Source of the DNA: Ignavibacteriales bacterium
GTDB taxonomy: Bacteria > Bacteroidota > Ignavibacteria > Ignavibacteriales > Melioribacteraceae
Length of the DNA: 64,000 nucleotides
Assembly (NCBI GenBank): GCA_020635275.1
Contig: JACKAA010000006.1
Location: forward strand, 168,438 to 232,437
Reading direction: 5' to 3'
Positions 1 through 9,346 of this stretch are shown here, in pieces. Positions within the stretch are counted from its first letter, which is position 1; every line of letters starts with the position of its first letter. The translations under genes were made by a program, and so were the position numbers. The notes beneath the pieces were generated by a model. It had not been told where the DNA came from and did not search any database. It saw nothing but the letters and a program-made list of their open reading frames with translations.

Positions 1-1
1 T

Positions 2-553
2 GGATCTGTAACCGGAATGAATGAAAAACAAGTAACATTTGGTGAAATGGGCGGTAAAGGCGAAGGAGATTGGGATGGAATGCCTATGGGATTTTTAATG
101 CGCGATGGACTTGAGAGAGCAAATAGTTTGGATGAAGCAGTCAATATATTTGAAGATACTCCAAGAACATGTGAATATTATTACGTTATATCAGATGGCA
201 AAATTCCGGATGCAAGAGGATTATCAACTTCACCATCAAGATTTGAAATCATATTCCCAAACCAATTCCATGAACAACTTCAAAAACCAGTTGAAAATAC
301 TGTTCTTATGTCTGCCGGCAGTAGATATGAAGAATTAGTAAGACGTGTTAAAGATAATTTTGGAAAATTTGATTCAGAAAAAGCAATTCGACTTATGGAT
401 AGACCTGTGGCAATGAAAAGTAATTTGCACAATGCATTATTTGCGCCGCAAAATTTAGAGTTTTGGGTAGCAAATGCAGGAATAAGTTCACCGGCTGCAA
501 ATGAACCGTATACTCATTATAATTTTATGGATTTATTATCTGAATTAGAATAA
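2..553 (+). CDS. C45-family autoproteolytic acyltransferase/hydrolase, 5'-truncated
   Basis: The frame is already open at the left edge (G-S-V-T-G before the first ATG at 17), so this is the C-terminal part of a longer gene. Its order of motifs matches the complete C45 protein at 8193-9326: a G-M/I-N-x-K turn, an acidic glycine-rich loop, an S/T-L-D-E-A helix near a third of the fragment, a K-F-D-S-E-K segment and an L-E-x-W-V-A segment near the end. C45 enzymes are Ntn hydrolases that cleave or transfer acyl groups from amides; the nucleophile Cys would lie upstream, outside the window. No clear terminator follows. Substrate cannot be told. The family call rests on resemblance to the neighbour, judged by eye. 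Confidence 0.7.
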   Translation, partial: GSVTGMNEKQVTFGEMGGKGEGDWDGMPMGFLMRDGLERANSLDEAVNIFEDTPRTCEYYYVISDGKIPDARGLSTSPSRFEIIFPNQFHEQLQKPVENTVLMSAGSRYEELVRRVKDNFGKFDSEKAIRLMDRPVAMKSNLHNALFAPQNLEFWVANAGISSPAANEPYTHYNFMDLLSELE

Positions 554-715
554 TTTTATTATAAAAATCGTTCAAAAATAAAAGTATTTCTTACGGAATA
601 TTTAATACATTTTCCCTTTGTAATATTCCATCTTATTTTTCTTCTTTATTGAATTATCAAGTTTTGAATTTATTTGCATTTTCAGAATAAAAATTATAAT
701 TTGAAATAGAAGAAT

Positions 716-727
716 GCAAACGATTGC
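716..727. promoter_or_regulatory. LacI/GalR-type operator candidate, copy 1
   Basis: The box gcaaacgattgc is nearly palindromic around a central CG (half-sites gcaa and ttgc pair perfectly; only the central A/A pair breaks symmetry). It lies about 90 bp before the TonB-receptor start at 817, in the 263-bp non-coding stretch 554-816. Three closely related boxes occur at 22412, 33286 and 50038, each in a promoter-like gap. The pattern fits LacI/GalR-family operators (central CG); the regulator is not in the window. Confidence 0.6.
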
Positions 728-816
728 CTTAATATTTATTAGATAAAAGCAAAGTATTTGCAAATATTATTTCTCCTTTTAACATTTGAAGAATTCATAT
801 ATATGGAGAGTATCAT

Positions 817-3750
817 ATGAATCGCCTAACCAATTTAATTTTACTTCTCATTTTAATTACTTCGTCAGTTTTTGCTTCTACTACGGGAAAAATTCGAGGA
901 ACAATTATCGATGCTGAATCCGGCGAACCACTAGTTGGTGCAAATATAATTTTAAAAGGTACAACACTTGGAGCAGCAACAAATTTAAATGGTTCTTTTA
1001 TTATTCTGCGTGTTCCAGCCGGTGTTTATAATGTTGAAGCCAGTATGATTGGCTATCAATCTTATTTATTTACCAATGTTAAAGTAGAAGCTGATAGAAC
1101 TATTAATATTGATTTCAAACTTTCTCCTGAAGCTATTGAAAGTGAAGAGATAATTGTTACTGCAAAAAGAGATTTGGTTAGATTAGATGTATCTGCTTCT
1201 GAGACTAACATTCAAGCAAATGATATTGCTGAACTTCCTTTAGCCAGCAGAGTAGAGGATATAATCGGGATGCAAGCGGGGATTCAGGGAAACTTAGTTG
1301 AAGGAGATCTTCAAATTAGAGCGGGAGATGCTTCTGAAGTAAATGTTCTGGTTGATGGATATTCAACATATGATTCCAAAATGGCAAAAGTTTCATTTCC
1401 AATTAATAAAGGAAGCATTCAAGAAGTTAAAGTTTTAAGAGGCGGTTTTAATGCTGAATACGGAGAAGCCAGATCAGGTGTTGTTAATATTGTTACTAAA
1501 ACACCAAGTAATGATTTTCATATGTCGCTTGATTATCAGCTTGAACCTGCCGGTTTGAGACATGATGGTCCGGATGCTTATGATCCATCAGTATTTTGGC
1601 CTTACAGACTTTATGATGGTCCAAATGCCGATTCAGCTTCTTTTTTGGTAAGATATGAGGGAGTTACACCTGATACAATTAAATGGGAAGGATGGAAAGC
1701 ATACTCAGATAGACTTTTAAATGATAATAATCCAGATAATGATCTTTCTCCTGAGGAAGCAAGGGAATTATGGAATTGGCGGCACAGACCGGTAAAATAT
1801 GGGAATAATGTTGGCCATAATATTGATCTGACATTAAGCGGCGGCGTAGATTTTTTACCTTGGCAAATGAATATTCTTGCAGGTGGAAAATATATTAGTC
1901 GACCATACACATATCCACAAGCTCAAGATGCATATGAAGAAACGGGATTTTCTCTTAAATTGATAAATAGATTAAGTGAAAATACACATTTAACAATTTC
2001 AGGAATAAATTCTTTTGTGAATACCGTTTCTAGGGACGATGCCAATAGTAAATGGAGTAATGAAGTTAAATTATCTTATGATGGCGGGAATTTTGAAAGA
2101 TTCTATTTTTTCAATAAACCAAAAGTTGAATATAACACAACTTTAATTGGCGCACATTTGCTTCAAGTTTTTTCACCAACGTTATATGCTGAATTTGATG
2201 CAAATTATTTTAGCGCAAAATGGGAAACTTCAAAATATCCTCAATCAAAAGCTGAAGATGGAAGATATTTTGGCGGAAGATTATACTATGATCCACAATC
2301 GGGATTTATACCACTTGAATTAGGTGTAAGTGATGCTGTTAGCGGATATAGAATGTATGGCCGGGCGAATACAGATGATTTTTCAAGCAGTGATAGAATA
2401 AATCTTAAACTTTCAATGGTAAATCAATTTCATCCGGCTCATGAATTAAAGACTGGAATTGAATTTAAATTCAACAATTTAATTGAAGATCGTGTTCATA
2501 TTCATGATGATGATCCTTCACAATTATTTGAATGGAAATATGACGTTTCTCCTATTGAGTTTAGTGCGTATGTTCAAGATAAAATTGAGTTTTCCGGAAT
2601 GATTGCTAATGTTGGTGTAAGATTTGATTATTATGATGCCAATGGCGAATTGCCAGATGTAACCAGAACATTGGATTATGCAACAAATCTTGATGTTCTC
2701 AATGCATTTTTAGACGGAACTTTTCCAACCAGCAAACCATCAGCAAAAATTTATGTAAGTCCAAGAATTGGAATTTCATTCCCAATAACAACTAATAGTA
2801 AAGTTTATTTTAATTATGGCCATTTTGCTCAGATTCCAAGAACTGAAGCAATGTATTCAACAACTGCACATCACAATTTTAGATTACAGTGGTTAGGTAA
2901 TTCTAATATGGATTTCCAAAAATCAATCAACTTTGAATTAGGTTATGATCAGAATGTTTATGATTGGTTCCAATTGCATGTGGGTGCATTTTACAAAGAT
3001 TACTCAGATGTTGAAAGTGGAATTGTTTACGCACATTCTGATCAAAGTATTGTTTTGGAATCTGCTGTACAAAGAGAATATAGAGAAGTTAGAGGCGTTG
3101 ATATTGAAATTAGAAAATCTATTGGAAGATTTGTTACTGGCTTTTTTAATTTTAATATTACACAAAAAAGTGTTAGTGATTTAGAAGTTCCGGATATTAG
3201 TCAGATTCCGGTAATTACAGATAACCCTGCTATTGGAATTGATGGTGAACTAAGAGGTGTTCCACGTTCGTTGGTTGAAGAAATTACACCATATGGAAGA
3301 GGCGTAATTATTCTAAGTGCGCCGGATGACTGGGGTCCAAGAATTAGTGATTATCCAATTCTGGAGAAAACTAAAGCTAGCATTAGTCTATTTTATCAAG
3401 GTCCGCAATTAGTTGAGCATCCAGATGGTGATTTTAGAGTTCAGCACCCTGATGTTAAGTTTTATACAATCCCTTATTTCAGCTCCAATTTAAGAATTAG
3501 CAGAGGTTTTGATTTAGAAAATATTCTTAATTTAGAATTGTATTTGGACATAAGTAATCTGGTTGTTAGTAAATATAGAACAGCTATTCCTAATTCAAAA
3601 GATTATTATGATGATCTGTATGCAAATGGAAAAACAGATAAAGTTGGAAGTGAAGATGTTTCTGATAAAAATATTTTAAGAACAGAAAGTCCAGTTCTTT
3701 ATCAAGGTCAACATAGAACATATATTCTTGGTTTAAGAGTAAATATTTAA
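817..3750 (+). CDS. TonB-dependent outer-membrane receptor with carboxypeptidase-regulatory-like N-terminal domain
   Basis: A 977-residue outer-membrane receptor. It has a signal peptide (residues 1-20, ending F-A-S), then a CarboxypepD_reg-like beta-sandwich (about 23-110, with G-T-I-I-D-A-E-S-G-E-P-L-V-G-A-N), then a plug domain (about 125-230, containing V-L-V-D-G-Y and the V-L-R-G-G-F-N-A-E-Y-G-E-A-R-S-G-V-V-N motif), then a long barrel rich in alternating aromatic strands, ending N-I. This is the layout of SusC-like and related TonB receptors that import oligosaccharides. The ATG at 817 is preceded by ggagag. No SusD-like gene follows; instead an FN3 surface protein, a PorV-like protein and a T9SS cargo follow with short gaps, so the four probably form one transcript under the operator at 716-727. 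Substrate is inferred only from the surrounding sugar genes. Confidence 0.9.
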   Translation: MNRLTNLILLLILITSSVFASTTGKIRGTIIDAESGEPLVGANIILKGTTLGAATNLNGSFIILRVPAGVYNVEASMIGYQSYLFTNVKVEADRTINIDFKLSPEAIESEEIIVTAKRDLVRLDVSASETNIQANDIAELPLASRVEDIIGMQAGIQGNLVEGDLQIRAGDASEVNVLVDGYSTYDSKMAKVSFPINKGSIQEVKVLRGGFNAEYGEARSGVVNIVTKTPSNDFHMSLDYQLEPAGLRHDGPDAYDPSVFWPYRLYDGPNADSASFLVRYEGVTPDTIKWEGWKAYSDRLLNDNNPDNDLSPEEARELWNWRHRPVKYGNNVGHNIDLTLSGGVDFLPWQMNILAGGKYISRPYTYPQAQDAYEETGFSLKLINRLSENTHLTISGINSFVNTVSRDDANSKWSNEVKLSYDGGNFERFYFFNKPKVEYNTTLIGAHLLQVFSPTLYAEFDANYFSAKWETSKYPQSKAEDGRYFGGRLYYDPQSGFIPLELGVSDAVSGYRMYGRANTDDFSSSDRINLKLSMVNQFHPAHELKTGIEFKFNNLIEDRVHIHDDDPSQLFEWKYDVSPIEFSAYVQDKIEFSGMIANVGVRFDYYDANGELPDVTRTLDYATNLDVLNAFLDGTFPTSKPSAKIYVSPRIGISFPITTNSKVYFNYGHFAQIPRTEAMYSTTAHHNFRLQWLGNSNMDFQKSINFELGYDQNVYDWFQLHVGAFYKDYSDVESGIVYAHSDQSIVLESAVQREYREVRGVDIEIRKSIGRFVTGFFNFNITQKSVSDLEVPDISQIPVITDNPAIGIDGELRGVPRSLVEEITPYGRGVIILSAPDDWGPRISDYPILEKTKASISLFYQGPQLVEHPDGDFRVQHPDVKFYTIPYFSSNLRISRGFDLENILNLELYLDISNLVVSKYRTAIPNSKDYYDDLYANGKTDKVGSEDVSDKNILRTESPVLYQGQHRTYILGLRVNI

Positions 3751-3801
3751 TGTACAATTATGACGAAATTCAAAACAAGTTTTGTCATTTTGGAGGAATT
3801 T

Positions 3802-5862
3802 ATGGTTGTTAGACTTAAAAATTTTGTTTTGCTTTTGATTTTAATAATTGTTGCAACTAGCAGCAAAAGTTTTTCTCAAGCGACAAAGAGTCACGAAATA
3901 GGAAAATTATGGGAAACCATGTTTTCTTCAGGCTCAATACCAAGTTATGCTCCACTCCAAAATCAAATGACATATCCCGGCGGTGATTACAGAACAATGA
4001 CAAGAAAAAATCTTGAAGGTCTGGGTTTATGGATTGGAACGGCAAATTGGACAGATAAATTGAATGTTTTTCATTCAAATTATGTTTCAGAAGGCGGTTT
4101 TGAAAATAATGAAGCATTTGAATTTGTTTATCCTATATCAATAAGAAAGAGGGTTAGAAATAGATTACCAAATGTTACAGTCAATAAAATTCTTGAAGAA
4201 AGATTTCTGGATACACGTTCTTCAAGTTCAAGATCATCATCAATTCCTGCAGATGAAGTTATTGAATCAAAATGGGCAACCAATGTTGGAGTCAACGTAA
4301 ATATGTTCAGTTATGCATTGGCAAATCAAAATCATAACAGTTATATAATTAGAGAATATATCTTTACAAATGATGGTAATGCTGATGATGATCCGAATAC
4401 AATTGAATTACCGGATCAAAATTTAACAGATGTTTATTTTGGATTTCAATACTTATTAATTCCTGGCGGTGATAGAGGACATCAAATAGTTAATCAAAAT
4501 GATGATTGGGCGGTTTATTATGGTAATCAAGATGGAGATACATTAAGAGGATTGTATTATGTTTATGATGGAAATGCAGATGCTGATCATGCTGATTGGG
4601 ATGATATTGGTGATCCGGAACCAACGACTGGTGAATTTTTATCTCCACAATATCCCGGTTTTGGAATTTTACATGCTGATACTTCTCCAACAGACAACAA
4701 TGATGATAGAAATCAGCCTGCAACAGTAAATATTGTACCTCGTAGAATTATGAAATCCTACACAAAAGGAAATACCGAAAATGAGCTTTATCTTGAAATG
4801 AGTTCTGGTGTTCAATCCAATGGTACTGTTGGAGATGCGCCAACGCCTTACGATCCATTAGTTCAAACTCCGGTTTTATTAATGTCATTCGGTCCATATA
4901 ATTTAAATTTTGGTGAAAGTGTAAGAATTGTACTTTATGAAGCAGTTGGATCAATTTCTCAAAAATTGGCAATTACGGCCGGAAATGAATGGTTAAACGG
5001 GACTCTTGAATTTAATGGAAAAACCGGTGATGAAGCCAAAAATGCATTATTAGCAACCGGTTTAGATTCACTATTAAGACATGCTAAAAATGTTGAATAT
5101 GCGTGGAATTTAGGTTTAGAAAATTTACCGACTCCGCCACCAGCTCCAGATAATTTTAAGATTTCTCCCGGTCCCGGTAAAATTGATTTAGAATGGGAAT
5201 CAGTTGCTGAAGAAGAAGATTGGCTTACAAAAGTTAATGATTTTGCGGGTTATAAACTTTATAGAGCAGAAGGCTCATATACAAATACCTATCAATTAAT
5301 TGCTACATTTAACGGTGATACTACAAATTATACAGATAGAGATGTTCAAAGAGGTAAAAAATATTATTATGCAGTTACAGCTTTTGATGATGGAACGCAA
5401 AATACAACGGGTATAAATCCTGGTCAGTCTTTGGAATCAAGTCAATATTATAATAGAAATTTTGCAGTAGCAGCTTCTCCATTTATTGGAGCCTCAAAAA
5501 CTTTGGATTCTGTTTATGTTGTTCCAAATCCTTATCATGTGCAGGGTTTAGCATATGGAGGCAGTGTTATTGAAGATTATACCGATGTACCAAGATTAGA
5601 GGATAAAATCGGTTTTGTTGGATTGCCTGCAAAAGCAATAATTAGAATTTTTACAATGCACGGTGATTTATTAGCAACTGTTCATCACCCAAATCCGGAT
5701 AATCCAAACTCAGTACCTGAATCTGCAGATGAAGAATGGTTTCAAATTACTGATTATTGGCAAACTATTAAAAGTGGTGTTTACGTATACTATGTAGAAG
5801 GTTGGGATCTTGAGGGTAAACCAGTCGGCTCGGCAAAAGGAAAATTTGTTATTATTAGATAA
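3802..5862 (+). CDS. Secreted FN3-domain surface protein, TonB-receptor partner
   Basis: A protein of about 686 residues. An ATG at 3760 is in frame, but the one at 3802 has tggagg just before it and starts directly on a signal peptide (M-V-V-R-L-K followed by a hydrophobic run, cleavage near S-F-S-Q), so 3802 is chosen. The N-terminal two thirds are rich in D, N and aromatic residues with no recognised fold. A fibronectin type III domain follows at about 440-540 (P-P-P-A-P-D-N-F start, K-Y-Y-Y-A-V-T-A-F-D-D-G strand). The C-terminus has a FlgD-like strand pattern (I-I-R-I-F-T-M-H-G-D and S-G-V-Y-V-Y-Y-V-E-G). It sits where SusD sits in Bacteroides loci, and I infer a cell-surface partner of the TonB receptor; that role is not shown by a motif. 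Confidence 0.7.
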   Translation: MVVRLKNFVLLLILIIVATSSKSFSQATKSHEIGKLWETMFSSGSIPSYAPLQNQMTYPGGDYRTMTRKNLEGLGLWIGTANWTDKLNVFHSNYVSEGGFENNEAFEFVYPISIRKRVRNRLPNVTVNKILEERFLDTRSSSSRSSSIPADEVIESKWATNVGVNVNMFSYALANQNHNSYIIREYIFTNDGNADDDPNTIELPDQNLTDVYFGFQYLLIPGGDRGHQIVNQNDDWAVYYGNQDGDTLRGLYYVYDGNADADHADWDDIGDPEPTTGEFLSPQYPGFGILHADTSPTDNNDDRNQPATVNIVPRRIMKSYTKGNTENELYLEMSSGVQSNGTVGDAPTPYDPLVQTPVLLMSFGPYNLNFGESVRIVLYEAVGSISQKLAITAGNEWLNGTLEFNGKTGDEAKNALLATGLDSLLRHAKNVEYAWNLGLENLPTPPPAPDNFKISPGPGKIDLEWESVAEEEDWLTKVNDFAGYKLYRAEGSYTNTYQLIATFNGDTTNYTDRDVQRGKKYYYAVTAFDDGTQNTTGINPGQSLESSQYYNRNFAVAASPFIGASKTLDSVYVVPNPYHVQGLAYGGSVIEDYTDVPRLEDKIGFVGLPAKAIIRIFTMHGDLLATVHHPNPDNPNSVPESADEEWFQITDYWQTIKSGVYVYYVEGWDLEGKPVGSAKGKFVIIR

Positions 5863-5884
5863 GTTTAATCTTACGGAGATAATT

Positions 5885-6913
5885 ATGAAATTAAAATTCT
5901 CAATTGTAGTAGTAATTTTAATTTTATTTGGTTTTAATAGCCTAAATTTTGGACAAAAGAAAAAAGCTGGTCAAAGTGGAATGACTTACTTGGCAATTAG
6001 TCTAGGCGCACGTGAAAGTGCTATGGGGAATGCAAGTGTTGCAAGTGTTAGCGGAACACAAGGATTATTCTATAATCCAAGTACGTTAACTGAGTTAAGC
6101 GGTTTTGGATTAGTAATGAATCATGTTGGCTGGATTGCTGATACAAGAGTATACGGTTTTGGTGCCGCTTATGGCATGGATAATTATGGAACAGTTGGTG
6201 TTGATTTGGTTTATATGGATTACGGTAAAATTGTTGGAACTCAAAGAGTTGATAAAACTATTGATGAACGCGGATTTATAATAACCGGAGATTTGTCAAT
6301 ATCAGATTATGCTGTTGGTTTAGCTTATGCATACCCAGTAAACGATCTATTTTCTTTTGGTGTTAAATATAAATTTGTGCATGAAAATTTAGGTACGGCA
6401 GATATTGCTGTAAAAGAAATTGATAAAGAAAATGGCATTTATGAATATGAAACTAGAGAATGGCAAATAAACCATTGGGGATTTGATTTTGGAGGATTTT
6501 ATAAAGTAGGATTTAAAGATTTAGTTGTTGGTGTTGCTTTTCAGAACTTTTCGACGGATATGAAATACTGGACTGAGGTTTTTCAATTGCCGCTTGTGTT
6601 AAGAATGGGTTTAGCAATGGATTTGGCAAAGGTAATTTTAGAAGATCAAACTGATTTTGAAATAAATACTGCGGTTGACATACTTCATCCAATTGATTAT
6701 ACTGAAAGAGTTCACTTAGGCACTGAATTAGTTTATAAAGAGATGTTTGCTCTAAGAGCCGGATATAAATTTAATTATGATGTAGAAGATTTTAGCTTTG
6801 GAGTTGGACTTAAATTTAATTTTCAAGGTTATGAAGGAAGCTTTGACTATGGTTATACGCATGCACAATTTTTTGAAAGCATAAATCGATTTAGTTTGAG
6901 TTTTGCTTTATAG
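5885..6913 (+). CDS. PorV/PorQ-family outer-membrane beta-barrel protein
   Basis: A protein of about 342 residues starting at the ATG at 5885 (cggagat upstream); an earlier in-frame start at 5810 would overlap the previous gene and bury the signal peptide. After the signal (cleavage near N-F-G-Q) comes the conserved family opening G-M-T-Y-L-A-I-S-L-G-A-R-E-S-A-M-G-N-A, then the L-F-Y-N-P-S segment, then amphipathic barrel strands to a final aromatic strand. PorV-type barrels are FadL-like outer-membrane proteins that act in type IX secretion as the shuttle for sorting-domain cargo. The gene directly downstream encodes such a cargo, which supports the role. Locus-specific PorV/PorQ paralogues are common in this lineage, so this need not be the housekeeping PorV. 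Confidence 0.85.
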   Translation: MKLKFSIVVVILILFGFNSLNFGQKKKAGQSGMTYLAISLGARESAMGNASVASVSGTQGLFYNPSTLTELSGFGLVMNHVGWIADTRVYGFGAAYGMDNYGTVGVDLVYMDYGKIVGTQRVDKTIDERGFIITGDLSISDYAVGLAYAYPVNDLFSFGVKYKFVHENLGTADIAVKEIDKENGIYEYETREWQINHWGFDFGGFYKVGFKDLVVGVAFQNFSTDMKYWTEVFQLPLVLRMGLAMDLAKVILEDQTDFEINTAVDILHPIDYTERVHLGTELVYKEMFALRAGYKFNYDVEDFSFGVGLKFNFQGYEGSFDYGYTHAQFFESINRFSLSFAL

Positions 6914-6948
6914 AATACATAAAAATTTCATACCAAAAAGGAGGAATT

Positions 6949-8109
6949 ATGCATCACATCAACAAATTACTATTTATTATTCTCTTTTTATCATCAGGCT
7001 TTATTTTCTCACAAGAAGTAGGTGATATATTATGGGAAGATCATTTTGATGATACCGCAACAGATCCCGCAATGCATCTAGATGTTGGTTGGTTTTATTA
7101 TGATGAAAATGATGGATTAAGTGGTGCTGTTGTTCAACAAGTTGATGGAAAAGGATTTTTACAAACCGGAAATTTTGCAAACTTTGTTGGAGCAGTTGTT
7201 GCTTCAAGTAATGGGGTGCCATTTTTAGATCCTGAAGATGAAGAGGCTACACATAAAGCATTAATTGAAGAAAACAAAGGTCAGCCAAATCAAGAAATAA
7301 CATTTAATATTAATTTCAAATCAATTACAAATTCATTTGTTGCCTTAAGTACACGTTTAGTTCAAAGGGATACATCTGAAAGTTTACCTGATTCTGATCC
7401 AACACATGAAGGTTCATATGTTTTATTTTTTAGTCCTTTAACAAATGACATCACTCTTTCGAGAGTACTTGGTGATCCTGAAGGCGGAGATGAAGGCGGA
7501 GCAGAGTATGATTTCTTAAATCCAGCTCAATGGCAGCATTTTGGCGCTACTCAAGATTTTGAACTAGAACAAAACGTAAACTATTGGGTTAAATATTACC
7601 TTTATGAAGGTGATATGAAAATGAAAATTTGGGAAGGTGATTTGACTGATGAACCTGCTGAATGGTTGCTTGAAGGCACTGATCCAAGTCCAAGAGTAAC
7701 GGGTTCATTTACAATGTTCAGTATTATTTCCGCAGATCCTTCAGTAACAGATCAAATTGAAATTGATGATGTTGTTGTGCGTATTGTTGGAGATCCTGTT
7801 GCTGTAGATGAAACTTTATCAAATATTCCGTCAAGTTTCGACCTAAAAAATAATTATCCTAATCCATTTAACCCAACTACAAATATTGAATTTAGCCTTG
7901 TAAAAAGTGATTTAACAACTCTGAAAGTTTATTCAATTACTGGTGAACTTGTGAGAACTCTTGTAAATTCCGAATTAAATGCCGGTTCTTATAATTATGT
8001 ATTTAATGGTAGAAATGATAATGGTCAAGAATTATCAAGTGGAATGTACATTTATGAATTGGTTAGCGGTGCAAATATCAGCGCAAAGAAAATGTTTTTA
8101 ATTAAATAA
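6949..8109 (+). CDS. T9SS cargo protein with jelly-roll-like domain and type A sorting domain
   Basis: A 386-residue secreted protein with ATG at 6949 and a strong aaggagg ribosome site. It has a signal peptide (1-21, ending I-F-S-Q) and a beta-rich domain (about 25-275) with concanavalin-like features (W-E-D-H-F-D-D near the start, I-E-I-D-D-V-V-V-R-I at the end), suggesting glycan binding. A classic T9SS type A sorting domain begins near residue 300 with N-N-Y-P-N-P-F-N-P-T-T and ends S-A-K-K-M-F-L-I-K. It is the last gene before the terminator at 8142-8183. No catalytic residues are identified; a polysaccharide-binding role is inferred from location. Confidence 0.8.
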   Translation: MHHINKLLFIILFLSSGFIFSQEVGDILWEDHFDDTATDPAMHLDVGWFYYDENDGLSGAVVQQVDGKGFLQTGNFANFVGAVVASSNGVPFLDPEDEEATHKALIEENKGQPNQEITFNINFKSITNSFVALSTRLVQRDTSESLPDSDPTHEGSYVLFFSPLTNDITLSRVLGDPEGGDEGGAEYDFLNPAQWQHFGATQDFELEQNVNYWVKYYLYEGDMKMKIWEGDLTDEPAEWLLEGTDPSPRVTGSFTMFSIISADPSVTDQIEIDDVVVRIVGDPVAVDETLSNIPSSFDLKNNYPNPFNPTTNIEFSLVKSDLTTLKVYSITGELVRTLVNSELNAGSYNYVFNGRNDNGQELSSGMYIYELVSGANISAKKMFLIK

Positions 8110-8141
8110 ATTTAATTTTTATTAGCATAAAAATATATTCA

Positions 8142-8183
8142 AATGGCAGTGAATATTCTTTTCATTGCCATTAATTTTTTTTT
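8142..8183 (+). terminator. Strong intrinsic terminator, possible attenuator
   Basis: A 12-bp stem (8142-8153 with 8161-8172, one G-T wobble) with a 7-base loop is followed, after two A residues, by nine T residues at 8175-8183. It directly abuts ggagaag, the ribosome site of the next gene at 8193. With no room for a promoter after it, downstream genes must be reached by read-through or by a transcript that starts before it. Confidence 0.85.
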
Positions 8184-8192
8184 GGAGAAGTT

Positions 8193-9326
8193 ATGAAATT
8201 TAAGAACTATCTAAAATTAATTTTAACGGTTATTTTTCTAATATCCTGCGGTAATTCATCTAATATCAAAGAAGCCAAAGTTTCAGTAATTGGTGAAGGT
8301 GATGATCAGATTAAAGTAGTGGTTGTTGCCGGCACTCCATATGAAATGGGTTTTCAATTAGGAAGTGCATTGAAAGAGGATGTTAAAGCTTGTATGATGG
8401 GCTTTTTGGCATTTGGTGAAAAGGGGGATCCTGAAAGATTTAATAAAGAGGTTTTAGATAATGCTTGGATTGCAGTAGAACCCTACATAAAAGATCGATT
8501 TAAGGAAGAACTTAAAGGTTTGGCTGATGGTTCAGAAGTTCCTTGGGATGATCTTAAAAGAGCACATATGATTCCTGTTGTAGGTAATTATGCATGCAGC
8601 GGCGTTTCAGTTTGGGGAACCGCAAGTGCAAACGGAAATTTATATCAAATTAGAAATTTAGATTTTACAATGGGCGGCGGTCTTCAAAATTATCCTACAA
8701 TTGTTATTTATTTGCCTGAAAATGGAATTGCTCATGCCTCGGCAACATTTGCTGGATATATTGGTGCTCATACTGGAATAAATGCAAAAGGAATTGCATT
8801 AAGTGAAAAAGGTGCTTCACCTGATAAAGAATATCCTTTTGATTTAGACGGGACTCATTTTTCTACATTATTTAGAGATTTACTTTATGATGCTAATACA
8901 CTGGATGAAGCTTTAAACACAATTGAATCTACTAAACTTATAAAAAGATATCACCTTTATATTGGAGATGGAAAAGAAGAATCAAGAGGTGCTGCAAAAG
9001 TTTTAGTTTCTTCTCCGGATTCTGTTAAATTAACTATTTGGAAAGATAATGATCAAACAGATGAAGTAGCCCCAAATGTTTCTGAAAATGTTTGCTATTT
9101 TACGATGGATAATGATGCTGCATATAAATTTATTACTGAAAATCATGGAAAGTTTGATTCTGAAAAAATGATCGCTCTTTCAAAATTAGTCGCAGATGAT
9201 GACGGAAATCTTGAAAATGTAGTATATGATGCAACTAATTTGGAAATGTGGGTCGCTTATGCTCATGGCCTTGAAGTTGCTAGCTCAAGACCTTACGTTC
9301 ACATAGATTTAAAGAAGTATTTTTAA
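8193..9326 (+). CDS. C45-family acyltransferase/hydrolase, lipoprotein
   Basis: A 377-residue lipoprotein (lipobox L-I-S-C, Cys19). The protein matches peptidase family C45 (acyl-CoA:6-aminopenicillanic acid acyltransferase fold): the predicted autocatalytic nucleophile is Cys135 in N-Y-A-C-S-G, followed by G-N-L-Y-Q-I-R-N-L-D-F, the typical strand after the cleavage point. Later landmarks are G-I-N-A-K-G and L-E-M-W-V-A. C45 members mature by self-cleavage before the Cys and then hydrolyse or transfer acyl groups on amides. The truncated gene at the left edge is a paralogue. It starts a run of exported sugar enzymes, so removing an N-acyl group from an amino sugar is possible, but this is inference. 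The substrate is unknown. Confidence 0.8.
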   Translation: MKFKNYLKLILTVIFLISCGNSSNIKEAKVSVIGEGDDQIKVVVVAGTPYEMGFQLGSALKEDVKACMMGFLAFGEKGDPERFNKEVLDNAWIAVEPYIKDRFKEELKGLADGSEVPWDDLKRAHMIPVVGNYACSGVSVWGTASANGNLYQIRNLDFTMGGGLQNYPTIVIYLPENGIAHASATFAGYIGAHTGINAKGIALSEKGASPDKEYPFDLDGTHFSTLFRDLLYDANTLDEALNTIESTKLIKRYHLYIGDGKEESRGAAKVLVSSPDSVKLTIWKDNDQTDEVAPNVSENVCYFTMDNDAAYKFITENHGKFDSEKMIALSKLVADDDGNLENVVYDATNLEMWVAYAHGLEVASSRPYVHIDLKKYF

Positions 9327-9346
9327 TTTAAAACTAAAGTATAAAA

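Noticed and set aside
3760..3801. Upstream ATG for the FN3 surface protein
   Set aside because: The ATG at 3802 has a tggagg site and starts the signal peptide; 3760 would add a charged extension before it.
817..5862. SusC/SusD pair
   Set aside because: The protein after the receptor has an FN3 and FlgD-like C-terminus and no SusD-like tetratricopeptide helices.
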